From NCBI GenBank assembly GCA_007122455.1, contig SKTU01000023.1, positions 1-41,633 of the forward strand: a stretch of DNA of 41,633 nucleotides, given 5' to 3'. The notes beneath the pieces were generated by a model that saw nothing but the letters and a program-made list of their open reading frames with translations, had not been told where the DNA came from and did no database searches. Positions 31,735 to 39,384 of this stretch are shown piece after piece. Made by a program: the position numbers and the translations under genes. Position 1 is the first letter of the stretch; every line of letters begins with the position of its first letter. This stretch comes from Haloarculaceae archaeon. Lineage in GTDB: Archaea > Halobacteriota > Halobacteria > Halobacteriales > Haloarculaceae.

Positions 31735-32586
31735 ATGAGCACCGTCGAGGAGAAGCGGGACGCCGCGCGCGAGGATCTGGCAACGCTCGACGGCGTCGTC
31801 GTCGCCTTCTCCGGCGGGGTCGACTCGTCCGTCGTCGCGGCGCTCGCCCGCGACGCCCTGGGCGCCGACGCCGTCGCCTGCACCGCAAAGAGCGAAACGC
31901 TGCCGGCCGCCGAACTGGACGACGCCAGCCGCGTCGCCGAGGAGATCGGGATCCGCCACGAGATCGTCGAGTTCTCCGAGCTGGAGAGCGACGCGTTCGT
32001 CGAGAACGACGACGAGCGCTGCTATCACTGCCGAACGATGCGGCTCGGAAAGATGTTCGAGACGGCCCGAAAGCTGGGGATCGACACCGTCTGCGACGGG
32101 ACGAACGCCTCCGATCCCGGCGAGGGACACCGACCGGGGCTCCGTGCCGTCGAGGAGCTGAACGCCTACTCGCCGCTACTCGAGCACGGGATCACGAAGG
32201 AGGAGGTTCGAGAGATCGCCCGCAGCTACGGCCTCTCCGTCGCGGATAAACCGTCGATGGCGTGTCTCTCCTCGCGAATCCCGACCGGTCTCGCGGTGAC
32301 CGAGGAGCGGCTCAGTCGGGTCGAGAAGGCCGAGGAACTGCTCCGAACGTGGGGGTTCGACCAGTTCCGCGTCCGGGACCACGACGGGTTGGCCCGGATC
32401 GAGATCGGCGCCGACGAACTGCCCGCGGCGCTGACGCCGGAGTTCGCCGCGACGGCGCGGGATCACTTCGACGACCTCGGCTTCGATCACGTCACGCTGG
32501 ATCTGGAGGGGTACCGAACCGGCAGCGTCTCGCCGGCGTCCGAATCCGTCGCGGACGTTCTCGACGCCGAATACCCGACCGACTAG
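31735..32586 (+). CDS. larE: LarE-type sulfur transferase (three-cysteine form)
   Basis: The 283-residue protein is an ATP pyrophosphatase of the LarE group: SGGVDSSV (25-32) is the PP-loop that adenylates the pyridinium carboxylate of the nickel-pincer cofactor precursor. The catalytic sulfur-donating Cys is Cys177 in MACLSSRIP, and two more occur as CYHC (Cys96, Cys99). Single-Cys LarE (as in Lactiplantibacillus) is consumed in the reaction, while three-Cys forms are known to hold a 4Fe-4S cluster, so this is probably of the cluster type. LarB and LarC are not in this window. ATG 31735 is 27 nt from a CTTTTC element. It overlaps the phosphatase stop by 4 nt (convergent). Confidence 0.88.
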   Translation: MSTVEEKRDAAREDLATLDGVVVAFSGGVDSSVVAALARDALGADAVACTAKSETLPAAELDDASRVAEEIGIRHEIVEFSELESDAFVENDDERCYHCRTMRLGKMFETARKLGIDTVCDGTNASDPGEGHRPGLRAVEELNAYSPLLEHGITKEEVREIARSYGLSVADKPSMACLSSRIPTGLAVTEERLSRVEKAEELLRTWGFDQFRVRDHDGLARIEIGADELPAALTPEFAATARDHFDDLGFDHVTLDLEGYRTGSVSPASESVADVLDAEYPTD

Positions 32587-33212
32587 AGCCAGTCGGTCGC
32601 GTTCTCGCGAACCACGTCGATTCGCCCGTCGGAGACCTCGAACTCGTTGACTGCGCAGTTGTTCTGGCTGTGTTCGGTGAGCGCCTCCGGAATCGACATT
32701 CCCTTGGCGTGGCCGAGCAGGAGGTGGAGCGGGCCCCCGTGGGTGACGACGAGCATCGTCTCGCCGCGGTAGTCGTCGACGATCTCGGAGAACCGGCGAG
32801 TGACGCGATCGGCCATGTCGGCGTAGGACTCGCCGCCCTCGGGGACAGTGTGGGGGTTCCGGCGCGCCCGTTCGCTCAGACCGTAGTCGGGGAACCGGTC
32901 GTCGACCTCCCCGTAGGTGAGTCCCTGATAGACGCCGAGGTTCCGCTCGCGCCAGTCGGGTTCGTGGCTGACGGGTGCCGACGACGTCGGCGTTCCGTCG
33001 GCAGCCTCGAGGACGATGTCGGCGGTCTCGATCGTCCGGGTGAGATCGGAGACGAAGACGCGATCGAAGCTGTACGCGTCGGCGAGCCACTCGCCTGCTG
33101 CCGCGGCCTGCTCGCGGCCACGCTCGTTCAGCGGTACCGGCGCCCATCCCTGTAATCGTTCGGTCCGGTTCCATTCGGTTTCACCGTGCCTGACGGCGAC
33201 GACGCGGGTCAT
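32583..33212 (-). CDS. Histidine phosphatase (phosphoglycerate-mutase-like)
   Basis: The 209-residue enzyme has the RHGE signature at the N-terminus (VVAVRHGETEWN), the second His in VVTHGGPLHLLLG (near 162), and the conserved Arg (SDLTRTIETADIV) and Glu (WRERNLGVYQG). This is the branch 1 histidine phosphatase fold, which includes cofactor-dependent phosphoglycerate mutases, alpha-ribazole phosphatase-like CobC and general sugar phosphatases. The substrate cannot be read from sequence; the group found in haloarchaea is usually annotated only as histidine phosphatase family. The ATG at 33212 lies in a palindrome ATGGATATCCAT (33211-33222). Its stop overlaps larE's by 4 nt. Confidence 0.9.
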   Translation of the reverse strand: MTRVVAVRHGETEWNRTERLQGWAPVPLNERGREQAAAAGEWLADAYSFDRVFVSDLTRTIETADIVLEAADGTPTSSAPVSHEPDWRERNLGVYQGLTYGEVDDRFPDYGLSERARRNPHTVPEGGESYADMADRVTRRFSEIVDDYRGETMLVVTHGGPLHLLLGHAKGMSIPEALTEHSQNNCAVNEFEVSDGRIDVVRENATDWL

Positions 33213-33289
33213 GGATATCCATATTTCATCTCGACGTATCAGCCTTCCCCAACCCGAACACCGAACACCCAGCGAGCCGAACTGGGGGT

Positions 33290-34054
33290 ATGGCGACGAC
33301 CGACGGCGTGGACCTCCCGCGACGGCTCCGCGTGGAACTCCTCGGCGTCGCTACGCTCGTCGGCGTCGGCCTCGCAGTCGGTACCGCCGTGGTGGCCGTC
33401 GAACCGCGTCGGTGGGCGGTCGGTGCTGCCGCCGCGACCGTCGTCCTCTTCGTCGCCGTTCGGGCCGGGCTTCCGCGGAACCACTCGCCGAGCGGTGGCG
33501 AGATTCGACCGACGATCGGGAGCGCGAACGCGGTGACGCTCCTCCGCGGCGGCGCGATCTGCGCCGTCGCCGGCTTCGTCCTCGCCGAACCCGCGATCGC
33601 GTGGCTCCCCGCCGCGCTGTACGCCGTGGCGGTGGGACTCGACGCCGTCGACGGGGCGATCGCCCGGCGAACCGAGCGAACGGTGCTGGGAGCGCGGCTC
33701 GACGGAGGCGTCGACGCGTACGGGGTCGCGGTCGGTGGTGCAGCTGCAGTGGCGCTCGGCGGGGTTCCGGCGTGGTATCTCCTCGCCGGTGCCGCGTGGC
33801 CGATCTACGCGGGAGCGCTGTGGATTCGACGTCGACGCGGACGGCCGCTGTACGAACTGCCGCCGAGCCGCCTGCGTGGACCGATCGGTGCAGCGCAGAT
33901 GCTCGTGATCGTTGCCGCGCTCGCACCGGGCGTCGACGGCCGCCCCGTCGCCGTCGCGGCCGCGATCGCGCTGGTTCCGCTCCTCGTCGGATTCGGCCGC
34001 GACTGGGCGGCGGCGCCGGGGCGGTGGCCGGTTCACGGCCCGCGACGGGAGTGA
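33290..34054 (+). CDS. CDP-alcohol phosphatidyltransferase family protein
   Basis: The 254-residue membrane enzyme transfers a phosphoalcohol from or to a CDP-linked lipid. It shows the signature DxxDGxxAR followed by GxxxDxxxD: GLDAVDGAIARRTERTVLGA-RLDGGVD. Six hydrophobic segments are visible around it. Between AR and G there are 7 residues instead of the usual 8, so the loop is one residue shorter than in characterised enzymes. In haloarchaea such proteins add inositol-, serine- or glycerol-phosphate head groups to archaetidyl lipids; which is unknown. The ATG at 33290 is the first start after the 78-bp region shared with the histidine phosphatase. Its 3' end overlaps the convergent ParB-like gene by 22 nt. 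Confidence 0.82.
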   Translation: MATTDGVDLPRRLRVELLGVATLVGVGLAVGTAVVAVEPRRWAVGAAAATVVLFVAVRAGLPRNHSPSGGEIRPTIGSANAVTLLRGGAICAVAGFVLAEPAIAWLPAALYAVAVGLDAVDGAIARRTERTVLGARLDGGVDAYGVAVGGAAAVALGGVPAWYLLAGAAWPIYAGALWIRRRRGRPLYELPPSRLRGPIGAAQMLVIVAALAPGVDGRPVAVAAAIALVPLLVGFGRDWAAAPGRWPVHGPRRE

Positions 34055-34770
34055 CAGTCGACCAGGTCCGGATGGTCGGGGCGTTCGACCGGATCGCCGC
34101 GACGGGCCGCCTCGCGGGTCGCCTGCCAGCCCCGGTGGCGCCGGTGAACGAGTACCGGAACGGCGTCGAGATCGAGCACGCGAGCGATGGCGAGTCGGTG
34201 TTGACCGTAACACCGCCAGTAGAGACCGCCGTCGGGACCGACGTCGACGTTTATCTCGTCGAGAACCGTCGCCGAGCGGTGGTAGCCGTTCTCCCGGATC
34301 GAGTCGTACAGCCAATCGATCTCCGCGGCTCGCGCCTCGAAGCCGTCCATCGAGGTGTATCCCCACGCGTTGCCGAACCGCCGGAGCTGATCGGCGAACG
34401 CCTCCCGAAGCGGCGTCTCCTCCCACGGTCGTCCGTCCGTGAATCGGGCGACGATCGCCAGCGGGACTCGTCGATCGGCGAACCGCTCCCCGGATCGGTA
34501 CCACTCACCGCCCTCGACGCGCCCCCACTGCGGGTAGCTCGGAGCCGATTCGAGGAGACTCCACTCGACAGCCGTCGGATCGATCCACCGAACTGCGAAC
34601 GGATCGGCGTCCGTCCACCGCGTTGCGTCGATCGAACGAACCCCACGGTGAACGGTACGGTAGGCGTCGACCGGAAACCGACGCCGAAGCGGCTCGGTGA
34701 GAACCCGTCGAACCGCGACGACGGCTCGCCCACGAAGCCGCGTCAGCGAACCGGGGCCTTGCTCGGTCAC
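34033..34770 (-). CDS. ParB-like domain protein of unknown role
   Basis: The 245-residue protein contains, near its C-terminus, a ParB/sulfiredoxin-like motif: LYWRCYGQHRLAIARVLDLDAVPVLVHRRHR, with the typical GQHR box and the IPV-like follow-up (about 190-222). The N-terminal 120 residues are basic-acidic mixed and contain PVDAYRTVHRGVRSID. The C-terminal 25 residues are rich in Arg and Asp. In ParB/Srx folds this motif forms a nucleotide-binding site; there is no HTH, so it is not a chromosome-partition ParB. It starts with GTG at 34770 overlapping the stop of the upstream membrane protein gene by 4 nt, so the two are translated together. Conserved only in haloarchaea as far as I can tell. 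Confidence 0.6.
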   Translation of the reverse strand: MTEQGPGSLTRLRGRAVVAVRRVLTEPLRRRFPVDAYRTVHRGVRSIDATRWTDADPFAVRWIDPTAVEWSLLESAPSYPQWGRVEGGEWYRSGERFADRRVPLAIVARFTDGRPWEETPLREAFADQLRRFGNAWGYTSMDGFEARAAEIDWLYDSIRENGYHRSATVLDEINVDVGPDGGLYWRCYGQHRLAIARVLDLDAVPVLVHRRHRGWQATREAARRGDPVERPDHPDLVDCHSRRGP

Positions 34771-35111
34771 TCTCGACGAAGGAGCGCGATCAGGACGACG
34801 ACGAGTACCACCTGTGCGAGTTTGTCGACGGCGTGGAGCGTCGGTACCGGTGGAACGTCGTTGAGGAGATACCAGAGCACGATCTGGCCGGCGGTGAAGG
34901 GAACGCCGAGCGTGTAGACGAGCCGCCGGCGGTAGTCGACGAGAACGGCGACGATACCGCCGGCGAAACCTGCGGCCGCGAACAGAAACGCGATGCCGAA
35001 GCCGCCGGGGAAGTCGGCGATCCCGAGCCAGAGATGTATCGCCCCGGTGACGGCCGCCGCGACGATCCCGAGCCAGCACAGCGAGGATATCGATTCCGTC
35101 TCTACGTTCAT
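34767..35111 (-). CDS. Small four-helix membrane protein
   Basis: The 114-residue protein has four hydrophobic segments: LCWLGIVAAAVTGAIHLWLGIA, GIAFLFAAAGFAGGIVAVLV, YTLGVPFTAGQIVLWYLL and LAQVVLVVVLIALL, with basic loops (DYRRRL). It has no recognised catalytic residue. Many haloarchaea have similar small membrane proteins of the DUF7475 type; I cannot confirm the family. Its ATG is at 35111 and its stop overlaps the start of the ParB-like gene, so the membrane protein and the ParB-like protein probably work together. The 151-bp region to the right is shared with the operon at 35263 on the other strand. Confidence 0.7.
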   Translation of the reverse strand: MNVETESISSLCWLGIVAAAVTGAIHLWLGIADFPGGFGIAFLFAAAGFAGGIVAVLVDYRRRLVYTLGVPFTAGQIVLWYLLNDVPPVPTLHAVDKLAQVVLVVVLIALLRRE

Positions 35112-35153
35112 GCAGTCGACAACGGGCCGTTACGTGTTATCTGTTGTCAAAGA

Positions 35154-35170
35154 TCTCCGACTCCCGGAGA
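35154..35170. repeat. Inverted repeat in the divergent intergenic region
   Basis: TCTCCG and CGGAGA are separated by 5 bases in the 151-bp space between the membrane protein gene and the four-gene operon. It could be a hairpin or an operator for one of the two divergent units. Confidence 0.3.
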
Positions 35171-35262
35171 GTTTCGTGTGACTGGCAAACAACCATATGG
35201 GATCGGACCGTTTACTCCGCCGTGAGAGGGCACACGGATACCCCGCGGGCGAAGGGTAATCG

Positions 35263-36285
35263 ATGAGTGCCGTGGGGGGAGCAGCGGTACGGTTTGTCGC
35301 CCCGAACGAAGTGGAGGTTGTCGACCACGGTGCGGCCGAACCGACAGCCGGGGAGGTCACCGTCGAGACGCGTTGCTCCGCGATCAGCGCCGGCACCGAA
35401 CTGCTCGTCTACCGCGGCGAAGTCGATGGCTCGATGGCGGCCGACGAGAAGCTGCCGGGGCTCGGCGGAACGCTGTCGTACCCGCTCCGCTACGGCTACG
35501 CCGCCGTCGGTGACGTCGTCGACGTCGGGTCGGGCGTCGACCCGACGTGGATCGGGCGCCCGGTCTTCGGGTTCAATCCCCACGAGAGTTCCTTTACCGC
35601 CCGTCCCGAGGACCTGGTTGCAGTCCCCGATGGGATCTCCTACGAGCGGGCGGCGCTGCTCGCGAACGCCGAGACCGCGGTGAACTTCAACCTCGACGCC
35701 GCCCCTCGCATCGGAGAACGGATCGCGGTCTTCGGTCAGGGCGTCGTCGGGCTGCTGACGACGGCACTGCTCGCGGAAGCGCCGATCGAGACGCTCGTCG
35801 CCGTCGAGCCGAACCCGAAGCGACGATCGCTCGCCGCGACGATGGGCGCCGACCGGGTCGTCGACCCGAGCACGGAGGATCCGGTCGCCGCCGTACGCGA
35901 CGCAACCGGAGGCGTCGACATCGCGATCGAGGTGAGCGGCCGTCCTTCGACGCTGGAAACGGCCGTCGAGTCGACCCGCTACGACGGTCGCGTCGTCGTC
36001 GGCTCGTGGTACGGAACGAAGCGCGAACCGGTCGCGCTGGGGGGGCGGTTTCACCGCGGTCGGGTCGACATCGAGTCGAGCCAGGTGAGCACGATCGACC
36101 CCTCGCTCCGCGGCCGGTGGGACCGACAACGCCGTCACAGCGTCGCGTGGAACCGGCTCACGTCGATCAACGTCGACGCACTGATCACCCACCGCCTCCC
36201 GGTCGCGGAAGCGCCGTCGGCCTACCGGCTGCTCGGCGACGACCGGACGGACGCCGTCCAGATACTCCTCACCTACGAGCCATGA
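35263..36285 (+). CDS. Medium-chain dehydrogenase without zinc-ligand motif
   Basis: The 340-residue protein is a medium-chain dehydrogenase/reductase. The N-terminal GroES-like domain includes CSAISAGTELLVYRGEVDG and LSYPLRYGYAAVGDVVDVGSG; here the GHE box that brings the catalytic zinc in alcohol dehydrogenases is absent. This resembles the bacteriochlorophyllide (BchC-like) branch, which also lacks it. The Rossmann part is IAVFGQGVVGLLTTALLAEA with Glu-Pro-Asn (VEPNPKRR) at the end of the second strand, suggesting NAD or NADP with unclear preference. The product is unknown. It is the first gene of a four-gene operon; its stop overlaps the next ATG by 4 nt (ATGA). Confidence 0.82.
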   Translation: MSAVGGAAVRFVAPNEVEVVDHGAAEPTAGEVTVETRCSAISAGTELLVYRGEVDGSMAADEKLPGLGGTLSYPLRYGYAAVGDVVDVGSGVDPTWIGRPVFGFNPHESSFTARPEDLVAVPDGISYERAALLANAETAVNFNLDAAPRIGERIAVFGQGVVGLLTTALLAEAPIETLVAVEPNPKRRSLAATMGADRVVDPSTEDPVAAVRDATGGVDIAIEVSGRPSTLETAVESTRYDGRVVVGSWYGTKREPVALGGRFHRGRVDIESSQVSTIDPSLRGRWDRQRRHSVAWNRLTSINVDALITHRLPVAEAPSAYRLLGDDRTDAVQILLTYEP

Positions 36286-36653
36286 GCTACGAACTCACCG
36301 TCACCGAACCGTTCGTTGCACAGCATTTCCTCACGGTTCCGGATCCGGGACCGGAAGGGACGCTCCACTCGCACTCCTTCGAGGCGATCGCGACGTTTCG
36401 CGGACCGGAGCTCGGCGAGTACGGCTATCTGCTGGACATCGACGCCGCCATCGCGGCGGTGTCTGCGGCCGTCGGCGGCTACCGCGACGAGACGCTCAAC
36501 GACCGCCTGCCGGGGAATCCGAGCTGTGAGCGCCTCGCAGCGGCGCTACACGCCGACGTCGCCGAGCGCGTGACGGCACCGGCAGTCGAGGAACTGGAGC
36601 TCACCGTCCGCGAGGACGACACTGCGACGGTCAGTTACACCGCGCCGCTCTGA
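36282..36653 (+). CDS. PTPS/QueD-fold protein lacking the catalytic residues
   Basis: The 123-residue protein has the 6-pyruvoyl-tetrahydropterin synthase fold. The zinc ligands are kept (His15 in FVAQHFLTV, His29 and His31 in TLHSHSFEA), as are the NPSCERLA helix and a C-terminal Glu (about 111) in place of the pterin-anchoring Glu. The catalytic Cys that precedes the HxH pair is missing (PEGTLHSH), and the usual LDH with the catalytic His is LND (ETLNDRLPG). It therefore should not do the PTPS or QueD reaction as known; a binding role or a different lyase reaction is possible. It overlaps the dehydrogenase by 4 nt and the glycosyltransferase start by 1 nt. Confidence 0.82.
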   Translation: MSYELTVTEPFVAQHFLTVPDPGPEGTLHSHSFEAIATFRGPELGEYGYLLDIDAAIAAVSAAVGGYRDETLNDRLPGNPSCERLAAALHADVAERVTAPAVEELELTVREDDTATVSYTAPL

Positions 36654-37687
36654 TGCGCGTCGCGCTCGTCGTCGCCGGGGAACTCTCAACGACGTCCGGG
36701 GGGTATCTCTACGATCGGCGGCTTCTCGAGCGGCTCATCGAACGGGGCCACGACGTCGAGGTGATCTCGATCCCGCATCGTAGCTACGGCGGCCGCCTGC
36801 TCGAGAACGTACGCACGCGAGCCGTCCCCTCGTCTGACGTCGACGTCGTCGTCGAGGACGGCCTCGCACATCCCGCGCTCCTGCGGACGAACCGACAGCT
36901 CGATCGGCCGATCGTCGCGCTACTGCACATGGTCGCGAGCGCGACCGTCGACGGGATCCGACGTCGGGCCGTCGGCGCCGTCGAGCGACGATTCCTGCGC
37001 AGCGTCGACGCGGCGATCCACAACAGCGTCGACACCGAAAAGCGAGCGTGCCGTCTCGGTGCACCCGAACGGAGCGTGGTCATCCCACCTGCCGGCGACC
37101 GGTTCGACCCCGAAATCAGCCCGGCGGCGATCGGGCGCCGTGCCCACGAGGGGGCGCTCGAAATCGCCTTTCTCGGAAACGTCGTCGAGCGGAAGGGGCT
37201 TCGACCGCTCGTCGACGGACTGGCGCGGACGGAACTCGACTGGCGGTTGACGGTCGTCGGCGATCCGACAGTCGAACCCAGGTACGTCGAGCGCGTCCGC
37301 GAGCGCGTGCATTCGGCGGGAGTCGGGGACCGGATCGAGTGGGCCGGACGGCGCTCCGACGAGTCAGTCGCCGAAATCCTCCGAGCCACGGACGTCCTCG
37401 CGGTCCCGTCGAGCTACGAACCGTTCGGGATCGTCTATCTGGAAGCGATGGGGTTCGGGTGCGTTCCGATCGCTGCCCGAAACGGCGGCGCCGACGAGTT
37501 CGTCCGTGACGGCGAAACCGGGTACACCGTCCCCTCGGAGCCGGCTGTCATCGCGGACCGGATCGGTCGGCTCGCCGACCGTGATCGGCTCGAGCGGATG
37601 GGGATCGCCGCTCGCGGGGCGTACGGTCGACAGCCAGGGTGGGAACAGCGCCTCGACCGTGCCGTCGACTTCCTGGAGGCGATATGA
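36653..37687 (+). CDS. GT4-type glycosyltransferase
   Basis: The 344-residue enzyme has two Rossmann-like halves of the GT-B fold. The N-terminal GELSTTSGGYLYDRRLLERL binds the acceptor. The C-terminal half has IAFLGNVVERKGLRPLVDGL (start of donor-binding domain) and the E-x7-E motif in SSYEPFGIVYLEAMGFGCVP and the GGADEFV stretch. It belongs to family GT4, which retains anomeric configuration and uses a nucleotide sugar. The acceptor is not known. It sits in the tight operon between the PTPS-fold protein and a methyltransferase; its start shares one base with the PTPS-fold stop, and its end overlaps the next ATG by 4 nt. Confidence 0.88.
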   Translation: MRVALVVAGELSTTSGGYLYDRRLLERLIERGHDVEVISIPHRSYGGRLLENVRTRAVPSSDVDVVVEDGLAHPALLRTNRQLDRPIVALLHMVASATVDGIRRRAVGAVERRFLRSVDAAIHNSVDTEKRACRLGAPERSVVIPPAGDRFDPEISPAAIGRRAHEGALEIAFLGNVVERKGLRPLVDGLARTELDWRLTVVGDPTVEPRYVERVRERVHSAGVGDRIEWAGRRSDESVAEILRATDVLAVPSSYEPFGIVYLEAMGFGCVPIAARNGGADEFVRDGETGYTVPSEPAVIADRIGRLADRDRLERMGIAARGAYGRQPGWEQRLDRAVDFLEAI

Positions 37688-38484
37688 ACCACGTCGCCTA
37701 CCTCGAGGCGAAGCGGACGGTCGACGACCGCGCGATCGACCGGGAGACGCTGGCGGCGGTCGTCGACGGACTGCCGCCGAATCCGCGCGTTCTAGAGCTC
37801 GGGGCGGGAACGGTGACCATGGTCGAGCGCTGCTACGATCGACGGCTGCTCGACGAAGGGGAGTGGCTCGCCGTCGACCGCTGTCGCGCGGCACTCCAGC
37901 GAGGGAGGGATCGGCTCGCCGAACGGCCCGAGTCGACCGTCGAGGGCGACCGCGTCGAACTCGGTTCACTCACCGTTCGGTTCCTCGCCGAGGACGCCTT
38001 CGCCTCCGCGACACGTCTGGCAGCGGCGGGCGAGAGCTTCGATCTCCTGGTCGGCTGTGCGTTCTTCGATCTGGTCGACGTCGATCGGCTGTCGACGTTC
38101 GAACCACTGAGCGATCGGCTGTACGCGCCGATCACCTACGACGGGGTGACGGCGTTCTCCCCGTCGGATCCGGACGACGAGCTCGTGCTCTCGACGTATC
38201 GGGAGCACATGGAAACGTGTCGTCCCGGTACTCCGGACGGCGGCGCTCGGCTCTGCGAACGTCTCGCGTCGATCGAGCGGGTCGCTCCCTCGCCGTGGGT
38301 GATCGCCCCACCGTACACGACCGACGAATCGCGGGTGGTCGAACACGTGCTGAAGACCATCGAGGCGTCGCTCGCGGAGCTGGGAGTCGACGCGACGGCG
38401 TGGACGAACCGACGCCGCGGCCAGCTCGAATCCGGGTCGCTCGGCTACCGGGCCGAAAACGTCGACGTCTACGGACGGCTCTAG
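37684..38484 (+). CDS. SAM-dependent methyltransferase
   Basis: The 266-residue class I methyltransferase has motif I as RVLELGAGTVTMVERCYDR and the acidic end of the second strand in WLAVDRCRAALQ. Motif IV is DLLVGCAFFDLVDVDRL, and motif post-I is visible as VRFLAEDAF. A longer C-terminal part (about 150-266) carries AFSPSDPDDELVLSTYREHM and a region of substrate-binding type. The methyl acceptor is unknown. It is the last gene of the four-gene operon, overlapping the glycosyltransferase stop by 4 nt. Its stop lies a few bases from the convergent tatC end (38481), with 4-nt overlap. Start ATG 37684 is the overlap-type start. Confidence 0.85.
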   Translation: MNHVAYLEAKRTVDDRAIDRETLAAVVDGLPPNPRVLELGAGTVTMVERCYDRRLLDEGEWLAVDRCRAALQRGRDRLAERPESTVEGDRVELGSLTVRFLAEDAFASATRLAAAGESFDLLVGCAFFDLVDVDRLSTFEPLSDRLYAPITYDGVTAFSPSDPDDELVLSTYREHMETCRPGTPDGGARLCERLASIERVAPSPWVIAPPYTTDESRVVEHVLKTIEASLAELGVDATAWTNRRRGQLESGSLGYRAENVDVYGRL

Positions 38485-39254
38485 CGCCGCACCCACTTCA
38501 GGACCAGAAGCGTCGCCTCGAAGAGCCCGATCATCGTCGCCGCGACGATGATCGGTGCCATCCCCGTCGGGTCGGGACTGAAGAGGAACGCGATCCCGAG
38601 GAACGCACCCCAGAAGTAGAGCCGCTTGTCGGCGAGCCACTGGCGAGTCGTCAGTCCCATCATGATCGCGAGCATGATGAAGAGCGGGATCTGGAAGACC
38701 GCGGCGAAGAGACCCAGCATCAGCACGATGAGGTCGAACGTCTCGGTGAGCCCGAAGGCGATGGCTGCGGCGTCCTGAGAGTAGTAGAGGAAGTACGTGA
38801 AGATCGCGGGCAGGACGAGGAAATACGCGAAGAGAACGCCGAACGTCGCGAGGACGAGACTCGCCGGCACGGAGGCGAGATAGTAGCGACGCTCGTGGGG
38901 GTAGAGTCCCGGACGCATGAAGAGATACGTCTGGTAGACGAAGACGGGGAGTGCGACGACGAATCCCGCGAGCGTCGCCACCTTCAGCCGCGCGAGGATG
39001 AGCGCGAGCGGGTGGTAGACCCGTGGGTCGGCCGTACCGTCGGCCGGCAGCATCGAGTACCACAGGAACGTGATAATGCGGTCGCCGAACGGGAAGGCGA
39101 TTCCGGAGACCACCGCCATCGCGACGAGGACGATACCCAGCCGGCGAACCATCTCCTCTATGTGGTCCGCGAGCGGCATCTCCTCGTCCGACTCGGGGCC
39201 GTCACCGAGGAGACCCTCGTCGGCGTCGTAGGCCCCGTCGGCAGTCTCGGACAT
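38481..39254 (-). CDS. tatC: Tat translocase subunit TatC (single, TatCo-type)
   Basis: The 257-residue membrane protein is TatC, the receptor for twin-arginine signal peptides. Six membrane segments are predicted. The N-terminal cytoplasmic region is acidic and extended (about 40 residues), followed by MPLADHIEEMVRRLGIV, the conserved entrance to helix 1. The conserved Pro/Glu loop regions VFVYQTYLFMRPGLYPHERR and the FLFSPDPTGMAPIIVA end are visible. Haloarchaea have two TatC proteins; this is the usual single-domain one (TatCo). ATG 39254 lies 27 nt from a minus-strand AAGCTTACA element near 39282. It is divergent from the fused TatCt. Confidence 0.93.
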   Translation of the reverse strand: MSETADGAYDADEGLLGDGPESDEEMPLADHIEEMVRRLGIVLVAMAVVSGIAFPFGDRIITFLWYSMLPADGTADPRVYHPLALILARLKVATLAGFVVALPVFVYQTYLFMRPGLYPHERRYYLASVPASLVLATFGVLFAYFLVLPAIFTYFLYYSQDAAAIAFGLTETFDLIVLMLGLFAAVFQIPLFIMLAIMMGLTTRQWLADKRLYFWGAFLGIAFLFSPDPTGMAPIIVAATMIGLFEATLLVLKWVRR

Positions 39255-39384
39255 GTGGAATCGTCGGTACGCAGCGTTTGTAAGCTTTCTTCTATCCCAG
39301 GGGCCGACGTTCGCCTTCCCGCGTGCGATTCGCCAGGACGGCGAACGGAAAAGGTTGATAATTGCGAGTAGAGTATTCACGCAC

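Noticed and set aside
33211-33222. Palindrome ATGGATATCCAT at the phosphatase start as operator
   Set aside because: It overlaps the start codon and is only 12 bp; chance is likely and no TATA element coincides with it.
37506-39371. 621-codon + strand open frame over the methyltransferase and antisense to tatC
   Set aside because: Real genes with recognised motifs occupy both strands here; this frame yields an Arg-rich sequence of shadow type.
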